Source: Trichoplax adhaerens (Eukaryota; Placozoa; Uniplacotomia; Trichoplacea; Trichoplacidae). From it: 64,000 bases of DNA. How positions within the stretch are numbered: position 1 is the stretch's first letter; the number at the start of each line of letters is the position of its first letter. Position numbers and translations under genes: made by a program. Positions 1 to 11,700 of this stretch are shown one piece after another. The stretch lies in contig NW_002060948.1 in assembly GCF_000150275.1 (NCBI RefSeq), positions 2,472,180 to 2,536,179 on the forward strand, given 5' to 3'. The notes beneath the pieces are model-generated. The model saw only the letters and a program-made list of their open reading frames with translations, searched no databases and had not been told where the DNA came from.

Positions 1-1657
1 TGCTTGCACATCACTCTAAACTACTGTAGCTAACATGTACATCGCATAATATGGTCATTAGATCAATTCCGCAACACTGTAAAGTGTACCTATAATAGCA
101 GCTACAATAACTGAACCCCTTATTAGTCAATATTCAAAATTAACCGTTCTCTACCGTAGATCTATAAATAAGCGAAGGAATCTAAATTGTAAGACTGACG
201 TTTACGTAGTAGTGTAGCTTCAAGAACCAAATATTTCAACTTGCAGGACGTAGCACTAAAAACGTTTTCGAATCTATTCATTAATTATATGAACTATGTA
301 TTTAACAGTTGTTGGAAACGGTGTGAAAGATGCTGAATGTGTCTGAGTAACCACTGAGTTCTGCAGTATACGGGTTGTAAAAAATTTTACGTTCAATACA
401 GTAACGTGCTACTGTTAACGTATTAATAGACAAACTAGCCATATGCATTTAATCGTGGACATAGGAACATCAATGCAGCATCAATACTCGTTCTAACAAT
501 ACCGCTGCACCTTCGCCCACATAAACAGACGGCTGCGTTTACAGTACTCTCTAGAGTTTAGTGAGTCTTGCGACGCCGCAATCGTAATAAATCGAATATG
601 AAAATTTGCATCGATTCTCGTACTAAAATTACGAGATGCCTTACTTGTAAATTTAGTGAAAGAGTGACAAAGTCTCTTAGATTTTACGCACAATAGGGCC
701 TTGAAGCATGAGGTACTGACGACTACCTTGATCCGATATCTGTACTGCAACAGTGCACACGACAGCAAGAATAAAATCGAAATACTGTACTGTACATTCA
801 AGCGGATTACACGGCAGTAACTTTAGATGATACACCACCACGAAAAGACACAAAATTAGCATCTTCGTACTCTTTATTGACTACCAAGCCGGTTAACTTT
901 ACGTTAAATAGATCCAGGTTTTGTGTTACGATCAACGAGAGCGAAGTGGAAATGATGTTATGTGAGACTACTGTACTACTAGTACATGATGGCGAAATTC
1001 TTCACCGTTTCAAACGTATCTCCCGAAAAGTATCACAGAGTATAGACAACCTTAAGTTGATTTTAAATATTATATCATATCAATCCTCTTACCCTCCAGC
1101 TACGAAATGTACAACAGGCGAGACTTTCTTCTCCTTCAAGTTAGTCATTTTTGAGCGAAGAGGTATTGAATTTTTAATAATCGATGTTATACTGACTCAA
1201 CATGCAGCTCTAAAACATCAAGTGTCCAGTCACAAGAGAACAGTGCAACAGCTACCAAGAGTCACAAATGTGAGCAGGAGCAAGAGTAGATACACCTTTA
1301 TATATCAAATACTGTAGTAGTCACGTGGGTTCCAAGAAATTTTATTGGTTGCTAAGCCATTTCCCATGATACCTTTCGTTTCTTCATTATTATTGGCTAA
1401 AGTGCCCGGATGTGCACGCTGCGATGGAATGGTCATGCATTGACTGAAGGTTACTTGAAGCTATTCAGCCAATCAGGTGCATGCATTGCCTACCCATAAT
1501 GCATCTGTGACATTACAGGTCCTTGGACTATATAGATAAAGGAAAAGAAAGAAAAGGTTAGAATTAGAATTAAATAACAAACTGTAATTGGTTAATACCA
1601 TAATTAAGTAACACGGCGGGTACAGTACGGTACGATACGTTACATTATCAACCAGAA

Positions 1658-1796
1658 CCAGTACAGTACAGTACAGTACAGTGCTGTATCTCATTTCATA
1701 CTGTACAGTACTGTACTGTACACTGTACAGTATACTGTACAGTACAGTATAGTACTGTATAGTACAGTACAGTGCACTGTACGATGTACTGTACCG
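1658..1796. repeat. TGTACAGTAC palindromic array
   Basis: About 140 bp made almost entirely of overlapping GTACAGTAC, GTACTGTAC and GTACAGTGTAC units. Each unit is its own reverse complement or nearly so, so the whole block can fold into alternative hairpins. The period shifts between 5 and 10 bp, unlike a simple microsatellite. A minus-strand open frame at 1473-1985 covers it, but its sequence is just translated repeat. Confidence 0.85.
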
Positions 1797-2380
1797 CACT
1801 GAACTGTGGGATACAAAGGTGAAAAAACAGGAGTAAAGTAAATATATTATTATACTATACTGTACAGTATATACATTATAAATGGAGTCATGTTGTTTTT
1901 CATTCCTTATGCAAAATAACAAAAGGCGATTTACCCGTGGAATTCTGGGTATTTTGTACTTGTTTTGGAATAACGTCAACATCATTTGTCTTAGTCATTG
2001 CTAATAGTCTAATACAGCTTCATTATTATGCACAATTACAGTATTATTATTATTATTGTTATCGTCCATACTTCTTTATTTGTATCAGATTTCGATCTGA
2101 TTGCTTTTTTTTTACAGGAATTGTTTACGATCAATTTTTTTCGGCAGTTTTTCTGACACTATGTGACTTCGATGTACTGTACAAACGCGTCAAACGATTT
2201 ACTACCCGTGATTTCTAAGAGAATTTCTCGAGTGTACGGTACTGTAAAATGTACAGTAGATGTGTTTAGAGTAGACATAGTTCTGCATAGGGTAACTTGC
2301 GCCACATTTAGTACTGCAGTCCCTGTTTGCGCCAAATAATTCAGTCATGGACTACTAGAAGAAGACCTGGTCTTTTTCTA

Positions 2381-2614
2381 CTGTACAGAACTGTACACTG
2401 TACAGTACTGTACATCTTGTCATGAGCCTCGAGAAGAAAGCCTGGACAAAAAAACCCTCCCGCGCGGACAGGCGGATATTTCACCTACTGTACTGTACAG
2501 TACAGTACAGTGTAGTCAAAATACAGAACTGTACAGTACTATACTGTACTGTTCCGAACACTTGCAACCGTTATTATTTTAGTATGTACAGTACTGTACT
2601 GTACTGTAGGTACT
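2381..2614. repeat. Cluster of TGTACAGTAC palindromes
   Basis: Three short arrays of the same self-complementary family lie at about 2381-2414, 2487-2552 and 2584-2612. They are separated by ordinary sequence containing a locally GC-richer patch near 2450-2470. They share the GTACAGTAC core with the block at 1.7 kb. Confidence 0.8.
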
Positions 2615-2822
2615 AGATTCTGTAATTAGCTTATTTTTTCCGAATTATGAACAGTAATATTACATTGAATCCTATTTTTTAATTAAGTTTTACTTGAAAG
2701 TCTAATGTACTTGATCCGAAAGCAGTTATAGAAGATCATAAATGTTAATGAATTAGTACGAGTGATTTAGAAACAGATACAGAAGATCCATACTAACGGT
2801 AAGCGGATCAACTAAAGCAACT

Positions 2823-2912
2823 ACTGTACAGTGTACAGTACAGTACTGTATGTCATACTGTATACTGTACACACTGTACAGTGTACAGTCAGGGACTTCT
2901 ACAGTACTGTAA
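2823..2912. repeat. TGTACAGTAC palindromic array
   Basis: About 90 bp of TGTACAGTGTACAGTAC-like units, interrupted once. It belongs to the same family as the blocks at 1.7 and 2.4-2.6 kb. Weaker relatives follow at about 3243-3310. Confidence 0.8.
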
Positions 2913-5368
2913 TACGAAAACTAACACTAGTATTTGTCTTAGAAGTCCTTGGTCTACTGTACTTTATTTTTGCATATTTTTGGCCACATCTTATCAGAAA
3001 AGTCCGTCCATCTGAGCAGACTTCCATTCATGCTCCGTTCGACTGCCAACCTCCACAGTTTTGCTCTGTTACCTTGTTTTCAACACCGTCTTCTCTTTTC
3101 CCCCTCAACAGTATTTTATCGGGAAGTCCCAGCTGGTCCATGGTACTTTACTGTATACCAACAGTAATAGACAGCCAATGACCACCACAGAACTACGATT
3201 ACTCACTAGTCTCTTCGTCTATTCCGAGGATACGAGTAACAAGTACAGTATATCTGACTTGACACGCAGTACTCGTAGTACACACGGTATTGTACAGTAA
3301 CATATACAACGTACTGTATACGGCATATGTCTCTTAAAATGGTGACAGCTCCTGGTACGCATTGCAATACGCATATTCTACTATTTTTACGGAGGCTGTA
3401 ATCACCAAAATCAAGCCTGAAATGAGCGCTAGTATTAGCTCATCTAATTTTGATCGAATTTCAGGAAATCAAGTCTGTGTTGAAATACGAGCATACGAGC
3501 TCGTATTTTCTGTCCGTAAATATGCATCATTCAAAGCTGTTGTTTTAGAACGGATGTCAGTGGTTTAAAAACTAACTGTGAAATAGCGATTTTGCTATTG
3601 AATCTTACTTTTAAAAGGTGCTACTCACAGCGACTATTTCTTGAAGGGTGACTAGCATTCATTTATTTATTAATTCGCTTAGTATACGATATTAACGATA
3701 TTAAGAATGATATGCGTTCGGATATACTCGTATTCGTATTAATGTTATTACTATTATAATTGCAATTAGTCTGCGCTATGGTCGCAGAAATCCTTTGCTG
3801 TTCCATCAGTCCGTATTTGCTAATCACATTAAAAAATATACCGTTCCTATCAATTTTAGCGCATTAATTCATGACTCGATAACATTAGAACTGAATCGGT
3901 TACTACGACTGTTATTCTTGATGATTACATATTACTACGTGATTAACTATAGTATAATATGGAAATATAGTACTGGTTTTCAATTTTTCGTATCTAACGC
4001 ATTTCATAAGTTGTTTCATTAGTTATGTTGATAATATACTGTATATGATGCTCGTATAAACCATGATTTCTCGTAGTCGAAATCTTAATGCCTTCTTTTC
4101 TGATAAGTTATGCTAAATTGCGGGTGAATTCGATGTATCATAATATTATTGATAGCTACATCAAGATCGCAAACTTAGCTGATATACTATCTTGGGCGTC
4201 TAAATAGGATACAAATCATACCTATGTGTATCTCCCATGATCATAGACAGCAGTCGTGCGAAATCCAATCACTAAACTATACAAATTTATTAATTCTGTT
4301 AAAAAGACTTTGCTTAATGATTTAATCCAACTTATATTCAATAATACCACAACTCTATAAAGTGTTTGGTCGATCTTTGGTGATGAGGAGTAATACAGTG
4401 CTATGGTTTATTCATTCTAAGTACTGCTGACATAGCCCAATTACTTTCTCTTGTACAGGAATCCAGCCCAGATCCGAAATATTTGTTTGTAATTAGTACA
4501 AGTGAATATTTTATGGGCCGGCATTCTTAACCACTTATTACAGTGTACTGATTTTTTAATTATTCTTTGCTGTTGTTAAAGAAAGCAACATCTTACCCGT
4601 CAACCATTTAGTATAACCATTGCATTACACGCAGGAAAATTACCTACTAGTGCTTTAATAACTTGGTATATTTTTTATACACTCATCTCATAACAGTCAG
4701 ATAGGCTAGTTTGCTCTCATTTAGTAAATTTTTGTCAACTATTCAATGTAGTATAAGCATGTAATCCTACTGGAATTTATTAAATCTGATGGTTATAAAC
4801 TAAGTCTAGAAAAATTATTTGATTGAGTAATTTTATGCAAAGTTGATAAAAGTGTACTAAGATGTTATTTATGTACATCATTAACAAATAGCTCGAGTTC
4901 TTTATTAAGAAATCACTGTCTAAAAATGTCGTTAAAATTTCTTCGTAATCATCTACTCATTCCTGAGTATAGGCTACTAACAGTCGCAATAACCACATCT
5001 ATTGCTTAAAATCACAATTCAAGATGAATCTAAAGCGATAACATGATCATAAATATTTATGAATATTAACTGCTTTCTAATCTATTATAATTATAGATAC
5101 TGTATGTACACGTATCAGCGCAGAATTATGCAGAAACTACTTTTGATAAAATCAATTGCAACAACTGCTAGTGAATTTGCACCGTTGACTTTCATGACAA
5201 TTTTTATACAAAACAGGGTTGATATTAAATGTTAAGCGTAACCTATAATGGTACATCCATTTATATAATTTGCTTTACAATTTAAATTATAATACAACAT
5301 ATTTTTTGCAATGACATAGATTAAATATTATCTTTGATTTTCATAAATTCTACCAGATACAGATCTTT

Positions 5369-8300
5369 TCAATCGAATTTGTATGTTTCTAGACGATTAT
5401 AAGTGAGTTTAAGATTTGATAACTTGCCTTTGTGCACAGGTGTCGTCATTTTTATTTCATTTTTTCCTTTATTGTATCGATTTGCAATTAAAATTATGAT
5501 AAAAATTATCAATGAGCTAAGAATTAAAACTATCACTGGTGGGTAAATTGACTCCCACAAATCTTTATTCTTAATACTAAACCAATGAACTTTATCCTCT
5601 GAATCCGTTAGGTTATCACTACCTTCTTTTCCACCTGAATTTTTGTGTATGAAGTAATACTTTAAATTACTTGCGAATCTTTGAGAATTAGAATAAACTT
5701 GGGCAGTTACAATATTTTCAGTAACTGAAGGAGGACAATAGTTATAATAGTATAATGTATTTAGGATTTGTTGATAAGTGCTCACTGATGCTACTCCACT
5801 TAAAATTATATTTCCTTTGTCTTCTAATACAGTCAAGCCAACGTTCGTAGCAAGGACTTTATCAATTTTAATAAAGGCACACCGATGATTTCGATGCAAT
5901 AACTGAATTATAGCTTTATCTAGATGACTACGCTTGCAAATATGATGATAATTTATGCGAGAATACTTCATTAGCGCAATATTTTTATCATCCATTCTCA
6001 TGATTAAGTGATCATTACCAGTAATAGTTATATTTGGTTCCAGGGCTAAACTTTTAGCAATTCTGATTACATGCTTGATAGATATGATATCACGATTGTG
6101 ATTGATTCCAATTCGGATATCGACAATACGATTTCCAAATTCCGGATGGGAAAATTGATTATAATATGTAATCCCTTGGACAATGGCAGCTAAATCGTTG
6201 TTGTTGTTAATTGCCGGATAGGTGAAAATATGTCGATCAGGATGTAAGAATGATAACCTAGACCGATCTTCATGATTCAGTTTAATGTATATGCCTTCTT
6301 TGCACTGCGGTACGCAGTAATCCATTTTAAATTTTGGGAAAATATTAAAAGCTATACTGACATCAGCAATAATACCTTGAAATGATTGTCTAGCATCCAT
6401 ATGGCCGATAGTTACAGCAAACGGGGTATCTACTTTATCGTAATGACGATTAATATAAGCGTACATTGAATGTAACGTTTCACCATTTACCATCATTTTT
6501 GTATATCTCGATTTTACATTTGTAACTAATAGAATCTGATACCAAAGATTACTTTGAACGATGAAATTAGGGAAATAAATTGTAGTAATTTTTGCTTTAG
6601 TCTTACTCTCGCCAAGATCGAGCTGGAATCTTGAATCAACGATCTTTAACTTAATAAAGGTATCTGATGTTGGACTTTGGTTTAGTGTAACTAGAATCTG
6701 CATTCTTTTACTGCTATTGAGCTTTATTCGTGATGCAAATGTATAATTATCAGTACCAATTCCGTCTTGAATTATACCTGAACAAATCAATTATAAAATA
6801 CTGTATTATTAAAAACTAGTATCAAACGATAGCTATGATGGTTAGTGTATCGAAAGAAAACCTTCCACAGTTACTACGCCCAAATTCAATCAAAAAGACT
6901 ACAAAAGCGTATCATTTACAGATAATAAAACACTACAAATAGGACCTTTACGAATCAGAAATCCTAATTTGACAATGATGCTGTCATTAAATGCATCAAA
7001 CCTTTAGGAACAGCAATAACGCTCTTTTGGTCCATTGTATAAGCAGCACGATACGCATTTGAAATGGAATTTGGAATTTTAAGGATATTGCCTTTAGACC
7101 AAGCAGGAAGTCTGCTATCGTCGAATAAATCGTAAAAGAATTTTTTTCCTACACAGCGATGATATTCAAAAATCTGGCTATGTGCTGCTCTATAGCATGC
7201 TGAAGAAATTTTTTGAATTAAAAAATTAACAAAGCAAATTGCTGTAAGCAGTATTCATTAAATGCAGTAAAATCTAATAAAATTTAAATTAAAGTTACCT
7301 TCAACACCCCTTTTATCTACCGATAAATCAACTGTTATATTAACGGAATGGATATTCTGGTTTTTTAAGTTAGTAGCCCGAATATTACCAATGGTTGTCG
7401 GACTTTGACAGGGATTAAAAATTGTTTCTGTTCGTGCGAACTTTATAGACGGTACCGTTGCAAACTGATTGATGACAGTTATTACGGTTTTGGTATTTAT
7501 TGTACTGACACCTCGGCAGTCATAAGCGACGACCTCGAAAGAGTACTTGCCAATACGCTCGGACAATTTTCCTATGATACTTAAATAGCCTATCCAAACG
7601 CATCAAAAATGAACAGAAAATATATATGAGAAATATCACGTTTATATGAATGTTTAGCACATAACCATGATACATAAGTTATTTTTCTTTTGAAATTGTA
7701 AGTAAAATACTAATACTGATACCAATAAACTAGAGAATTGTCTGTACTTAACATCATATCGATGTTGCAACCATAATATATTCTTAAGTAACTGTAGAGT
7801 GATATTATCCTAGCTCAACTTGTCACGTTATCAAGTATATTTAACTTACCTTGATTTGAAACCTGAAAAAGATTTCGAAAGGCTTTATCTGCGATGGCAT
7901 AGTTGCTTATTATACATATATCAGAGCCGCATGATTTGGGTTCTGCAGGTATCTTCAAAATATCCAGGTTAGAGCGTCCCTTTCTAGCAACTACGGTCAG
8001 TGATCGATTAACCATTTTCGGAAAGCTATCTTCGTTAAGTAACACATTAACTTGTACTGTAATTCTTTTGCTTGTTTGATTTGGAGTTGTACTATGCAAC
8101 GCGATTGCATGAAAAATGTATACCCCATCATTGTCACAAGTTATGCTTCGAGTTGAAACAACCTTAAATTCTGTTTATACAATTATAACATGATTAATTG
8201 TAATTTAATAAGCATTCAGCGCGTCAACTATATCATAGTTTAATTGAATTAATTATTAATAACTGTAAAATTAGACCATCTAGATTGTTCTAAATTAAAA

Positions 8301-8667
8301 CCTTTGAAGTAATTATTATGATAACAGTGAAGTAATTAATGTCATTGCATAAATATCAAATGCCCTATACTGCACCTCGTGCATAAGAATAGCTATTATC
8401 GACATCATCGATGGCATAAACTTCATCTGTAGGCATAATTTTAAATGGAATATTGCCACCATCCAAAATTTGAACCTCAAGCCCACCGTCTCTTTGTTGA
8501 TTGAGACCTTTATATTTAACAATTAAATTGGGCTCGACGATAGCTTCGCTATTAGACTTTAAATATTTGGAGTAGGTTAAAACGTAAGCTTCTGAAGTGA
8601 ATTCTGGTGCCATTCCCTCATTCATTTGGGAAATTTCATCTGTATATTCTGCCAAGCTCATGCCATA
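5369..8667 (-). CDS. Calsyntenin (5' end missing)
   Basis: Type I membrane protein of the calsyntenin/alcadein family, which acts on the cell surface and in secretory-pathway transport. Exons by phase: 8667-8376, 8170-7850, 7571-7299, 7199-7002 and 6777-5369, about 830 residues against roughly 950-1000 in vertebrates. The family order is seen: cadherin repeat 1, cadherin repeat 2 ending in an AYDC motif (about residues 215-220), a linker with a CYRAAHS...HRC segment, a laminin-G-like domain (about 365-540), then a CVPQCKEG motif. One membrane span follows at about 774-795, then a cytosolic tail of about 34 residues ending NRLETYKFD. That end resembles the NPxETYE site of vertebrate tails, but no Trp-Asp kinesin-light-chain site and no acidic run are present. 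The signal peptide exon was not found; the first exon may start as far up as 8718. All joins keep frame, so the gene looks intact. Family call is firm; exact paralogue is not implied. Confidence 0.9.
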
Positions 8668-8718
8668 CTGTAAATTGCCTATTAGTGAGAAAATAAAAGC
8701 ATGAGTGCCATCACAGCT

Positions 8719-11700
8719 CTATTGAAAATATTGAATTTTATAACCATAAAGTTCAAAATATAGATTTATGTTAGTTCTGATGGCTATAAAATTGTTGTAA
8801 ATCTATTAATTCCTCAAAGAAGATACTGCAAAATTGTAAAAAGGCGGCTTGATTTTATCGTAAAATTACAGATAGACTCACAACACCATCATACGCTGGG
8901 ATATTCTGCATGAATTTACAGTTAATGATGCATTCAAGGTAGCGGCTGGTTAAGTAAGGTAACTTAGCGAGCTTGAGAAACAATATTAGTGGAAATTTAT
9001 GGCAAATTTCGCTAACGCTTCAATTACGTGTTGAGAAATTTGTCACTAAGTCCAATAATTAATTAGTCCTTTCATCATATTATTATGATTTACAACAAAT
9101 TTCTGATCTACCATATCATAGAAACTATAAAATACATATATTCGCATTTATTTCGTTACCCAGCCGCTAGAAAACATTCGCTAGTACCAAGAGTTGATCT
9201 ACAAGTACATAAATACTAAATACAGTAGGTCTCTTTTTTCAAAATGTCACCAATATTGACTGTCTGTCAAACCATAATTAACTGAGGGTAGAGTAGTTTC
9301 GTAATAGTCTCATGAATTGACTAATGCATACGATTTTATATAGGTAAAATAAATCGAGAAAATTAGTCATGTAATGCAGCATCAGTAACGTACCGTATAC
9401 GAGATCTACCACGACATTTAACACTTTTTATCGATATATTAAAAGTTAAAAATTATGGTTTACACCTTTAAATAGTTCAATGCTATATTTTGCTAAAGAG
9501 TACATGAATCTACCAGAATGGCGTCTACGAGCGGCTAACTTGTTAATTTATTAAGGCTAAATCAACAACGCAGCGACCGATAGGCATGTAGTGCTTAAAT
9601 CGCCTCAAATTAGTTTTTACCGTAAACTTTTGATCGTAAATTTTATCGTTATTGATAAGATAATTTATATTATTTATCAAAATCACTGGCCATACTTAAA
9701 ATCTAATTATCCAAATTAGAAAGGATTGTAATATAATGACGATAGGTATAATAAATTATTCTGATAAAGTTTCTTGGCGTGTTAAACTTCATTGTAATCA
9801 CGATTAGTTATATAAGTAAATTTTAATTGCTGTTATATTACAGATACTAGTAGTATTTAACTTCAAACTCAAGTTGCTTCTACTTCAAATTATTTACCGA
9901 TAATGGCTAACATGCAGAGCATTGATAAGTGACAGCAGGAGAATTCCATTTTCTTGACTGGTAGCCACATTGCTACAATCTCGTGATAGGCTTTAAAGTT
10001 TTAACTTGAACTACTTTATGAAACCACTTCTAGCTGTTTTACGATTACGTAGAAAAACAGTTATTGTTTAAGGAATTACGATTAGGATGATTAAAGTAGC
10101 TTTAACAGAATTAGGAGCTATCCTTATTGGTTTATAGTGAATTAATAAAATTGAATATCTCTGCTGAATAGAATGCCTAGAAAACAATGTATTCAGTATT
10201 GCCTTAGGGAATTAATGCTTTAATTCAGTACTTCTATGCTGTTCATAGAATTCGCGACATTTTGTTTAAATAATGTCGACAATTTAAAGACTAATTACAA
10301 AAAGTCTTTTCACTAAGAATTACAAAGGATCATGAAATATTCGTTGTAAAGTTGGCGACAATGTTATATTCTAACATTGTGTAAAATACTGATGATTACA
10401 GTATAATTAATCAATTATTCATATATTTTATCTCTTCTGCATATATACATGTGACATGAACCTACAGATTTATTGCATAGACTAAATTGGCAACAGCATT
10501 TAAATTGACGATCAATACATCTGGCGTAAAAATTTTTAAGTATCCAAGAAGTCTACACGTAAAAAAAGCTACGAAAAATATCAATTTTAATTACGGAATA
10601 CTAGGGCATTAAATTGATGTTATCTGATGAGTAAAAGTGAAATACGTGACAGCCATAAAATTTATATAATTTATCCATTGCTAAATCATCAACGGCGTCA
10701 TAATAGTTTATTTTTGTACATACTTCACAATGGATTGGCAGCATTCATTCTTCATTGAGTCGTAACCGATGATAAAGTACAGAAGAGTTTTGACTTCCAT
10801 TTAGTAAATAATCCAATAAATTATCTACGTTATAAAGGAAGTAAGGTTTTATCAGATAGCGAGATTCTTTCCGACTGTTCTAGAGATGAATCTCAATAGG
10901 CATATGACACTAACTCAAGCAATTTAAAGGAGTATTTAAATTGCACACTATTTAATTTGGTTTCTGTAAAATACGAGGGATCGATCAGTCTAGACGAACT
11001 AATGATAATAATGAATTAGCTTCTACTACTATAGTACGTATAGGGAAGGGCTAGTTCATAGCGTACCATTTAACCAGTAAGTGCAGAGTAGAATTGAATA
11101 TTTTGCAGCATTAAGGACATTTAAATTCACACCTAAAGAGATTACGTTAATTTTTTTTATGATATTAGAAACACCGCTAATGGTTGATAGCGGTATCGAT
11201 CTACTCTCAAGAGTAATTTTACTGCAAGACGGTGACGCCACAACATTAAATTACCATTCCAATTCTAACTTAATTTTTGCTATAAATAGCTCAAGTAATC
11301 CTAGACCACCGTGCGATTATACAAAATAGAGTTTATTTCGATATTTCCTCAAGTTTACTCCTATAGTTATACGTATAGTTTAATCTATTATTATGCAGTA
11401 CTATCCCTACTACAATAAATAATGATTCAGCAACCTGTTTATCATTTTGTATATTTATCGTATCTATGTACGCCAAAACATCAATGCTACTTTTGTGGAC
11501 AATATCTTATCAAAATGATTTCTTAAAGCACGATAAATTATGAATTATTATTCTACTTCACTGCTGGTCAATTGTTTATTTCAGTGTTACTACTAGTAGC
11601 TTAAGCGTCTACTTAAACCAGTTCAGTAACAACATGTTTGCTTCTATTGCCTTTTATATCAGTTGTTAATCTATATACTACAAATATGTGTAATTTTATA

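Larger units (their letters stand above)
1..5368. other. Gene-free left end, repeat-bearing
   Basis: I find no supported gene here. Open frames exist on both strands, but they start at non-ATG codons, or are made of translated repeat (runs of Tyr, Cys, Thr and Val from TACTGTACAG units), or match nothing I recognise. The notable content is the set of TGTAC/GTACA palindromic arrays at about 1.66-1.80, 2.38-2.61, 2.82-2.91 and 3.24-3.31 kb. The right part, from 3.6 kb to 5.3 kb, is plain AT-rich sequence and probably includes the 3' flank of the calsyntenin gene. Confidence 0.6.

Noticed and set aside
877-1317. 146-codon open frame on the plus strand
   Set aside because: It begins at TTG; the first ATG, at 952, leaves 121 codons. 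No recognisable domain, and no splice or promoter context. Low chance of being real.
1473-1985. 170-codon minus-strand open frame rich in Tyr, Cys, Thr, Val and Ser
   Set aside because: Its central part is translated TGTACAGTAC repeat. The arrays read open in several frames because the repeat lacks stop codons.
2381-2912. Palindromic repeats as a CRISPR array
   Set aside because: Units are contiguous, without unique spacers of constant length, and the genome is clearly animal.
2422-3300. Several overlapping plus-strand open frames
   Set aside because: Composition follows the palindromic repeats, different frames overlap, and no family resemblance is seen.
11056-11329. Overlapping open frames on both strands
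   Set aside because: Both strands read open over the same stretch, starts are non-ATG on the plus strand, and neither protein is recognisable.
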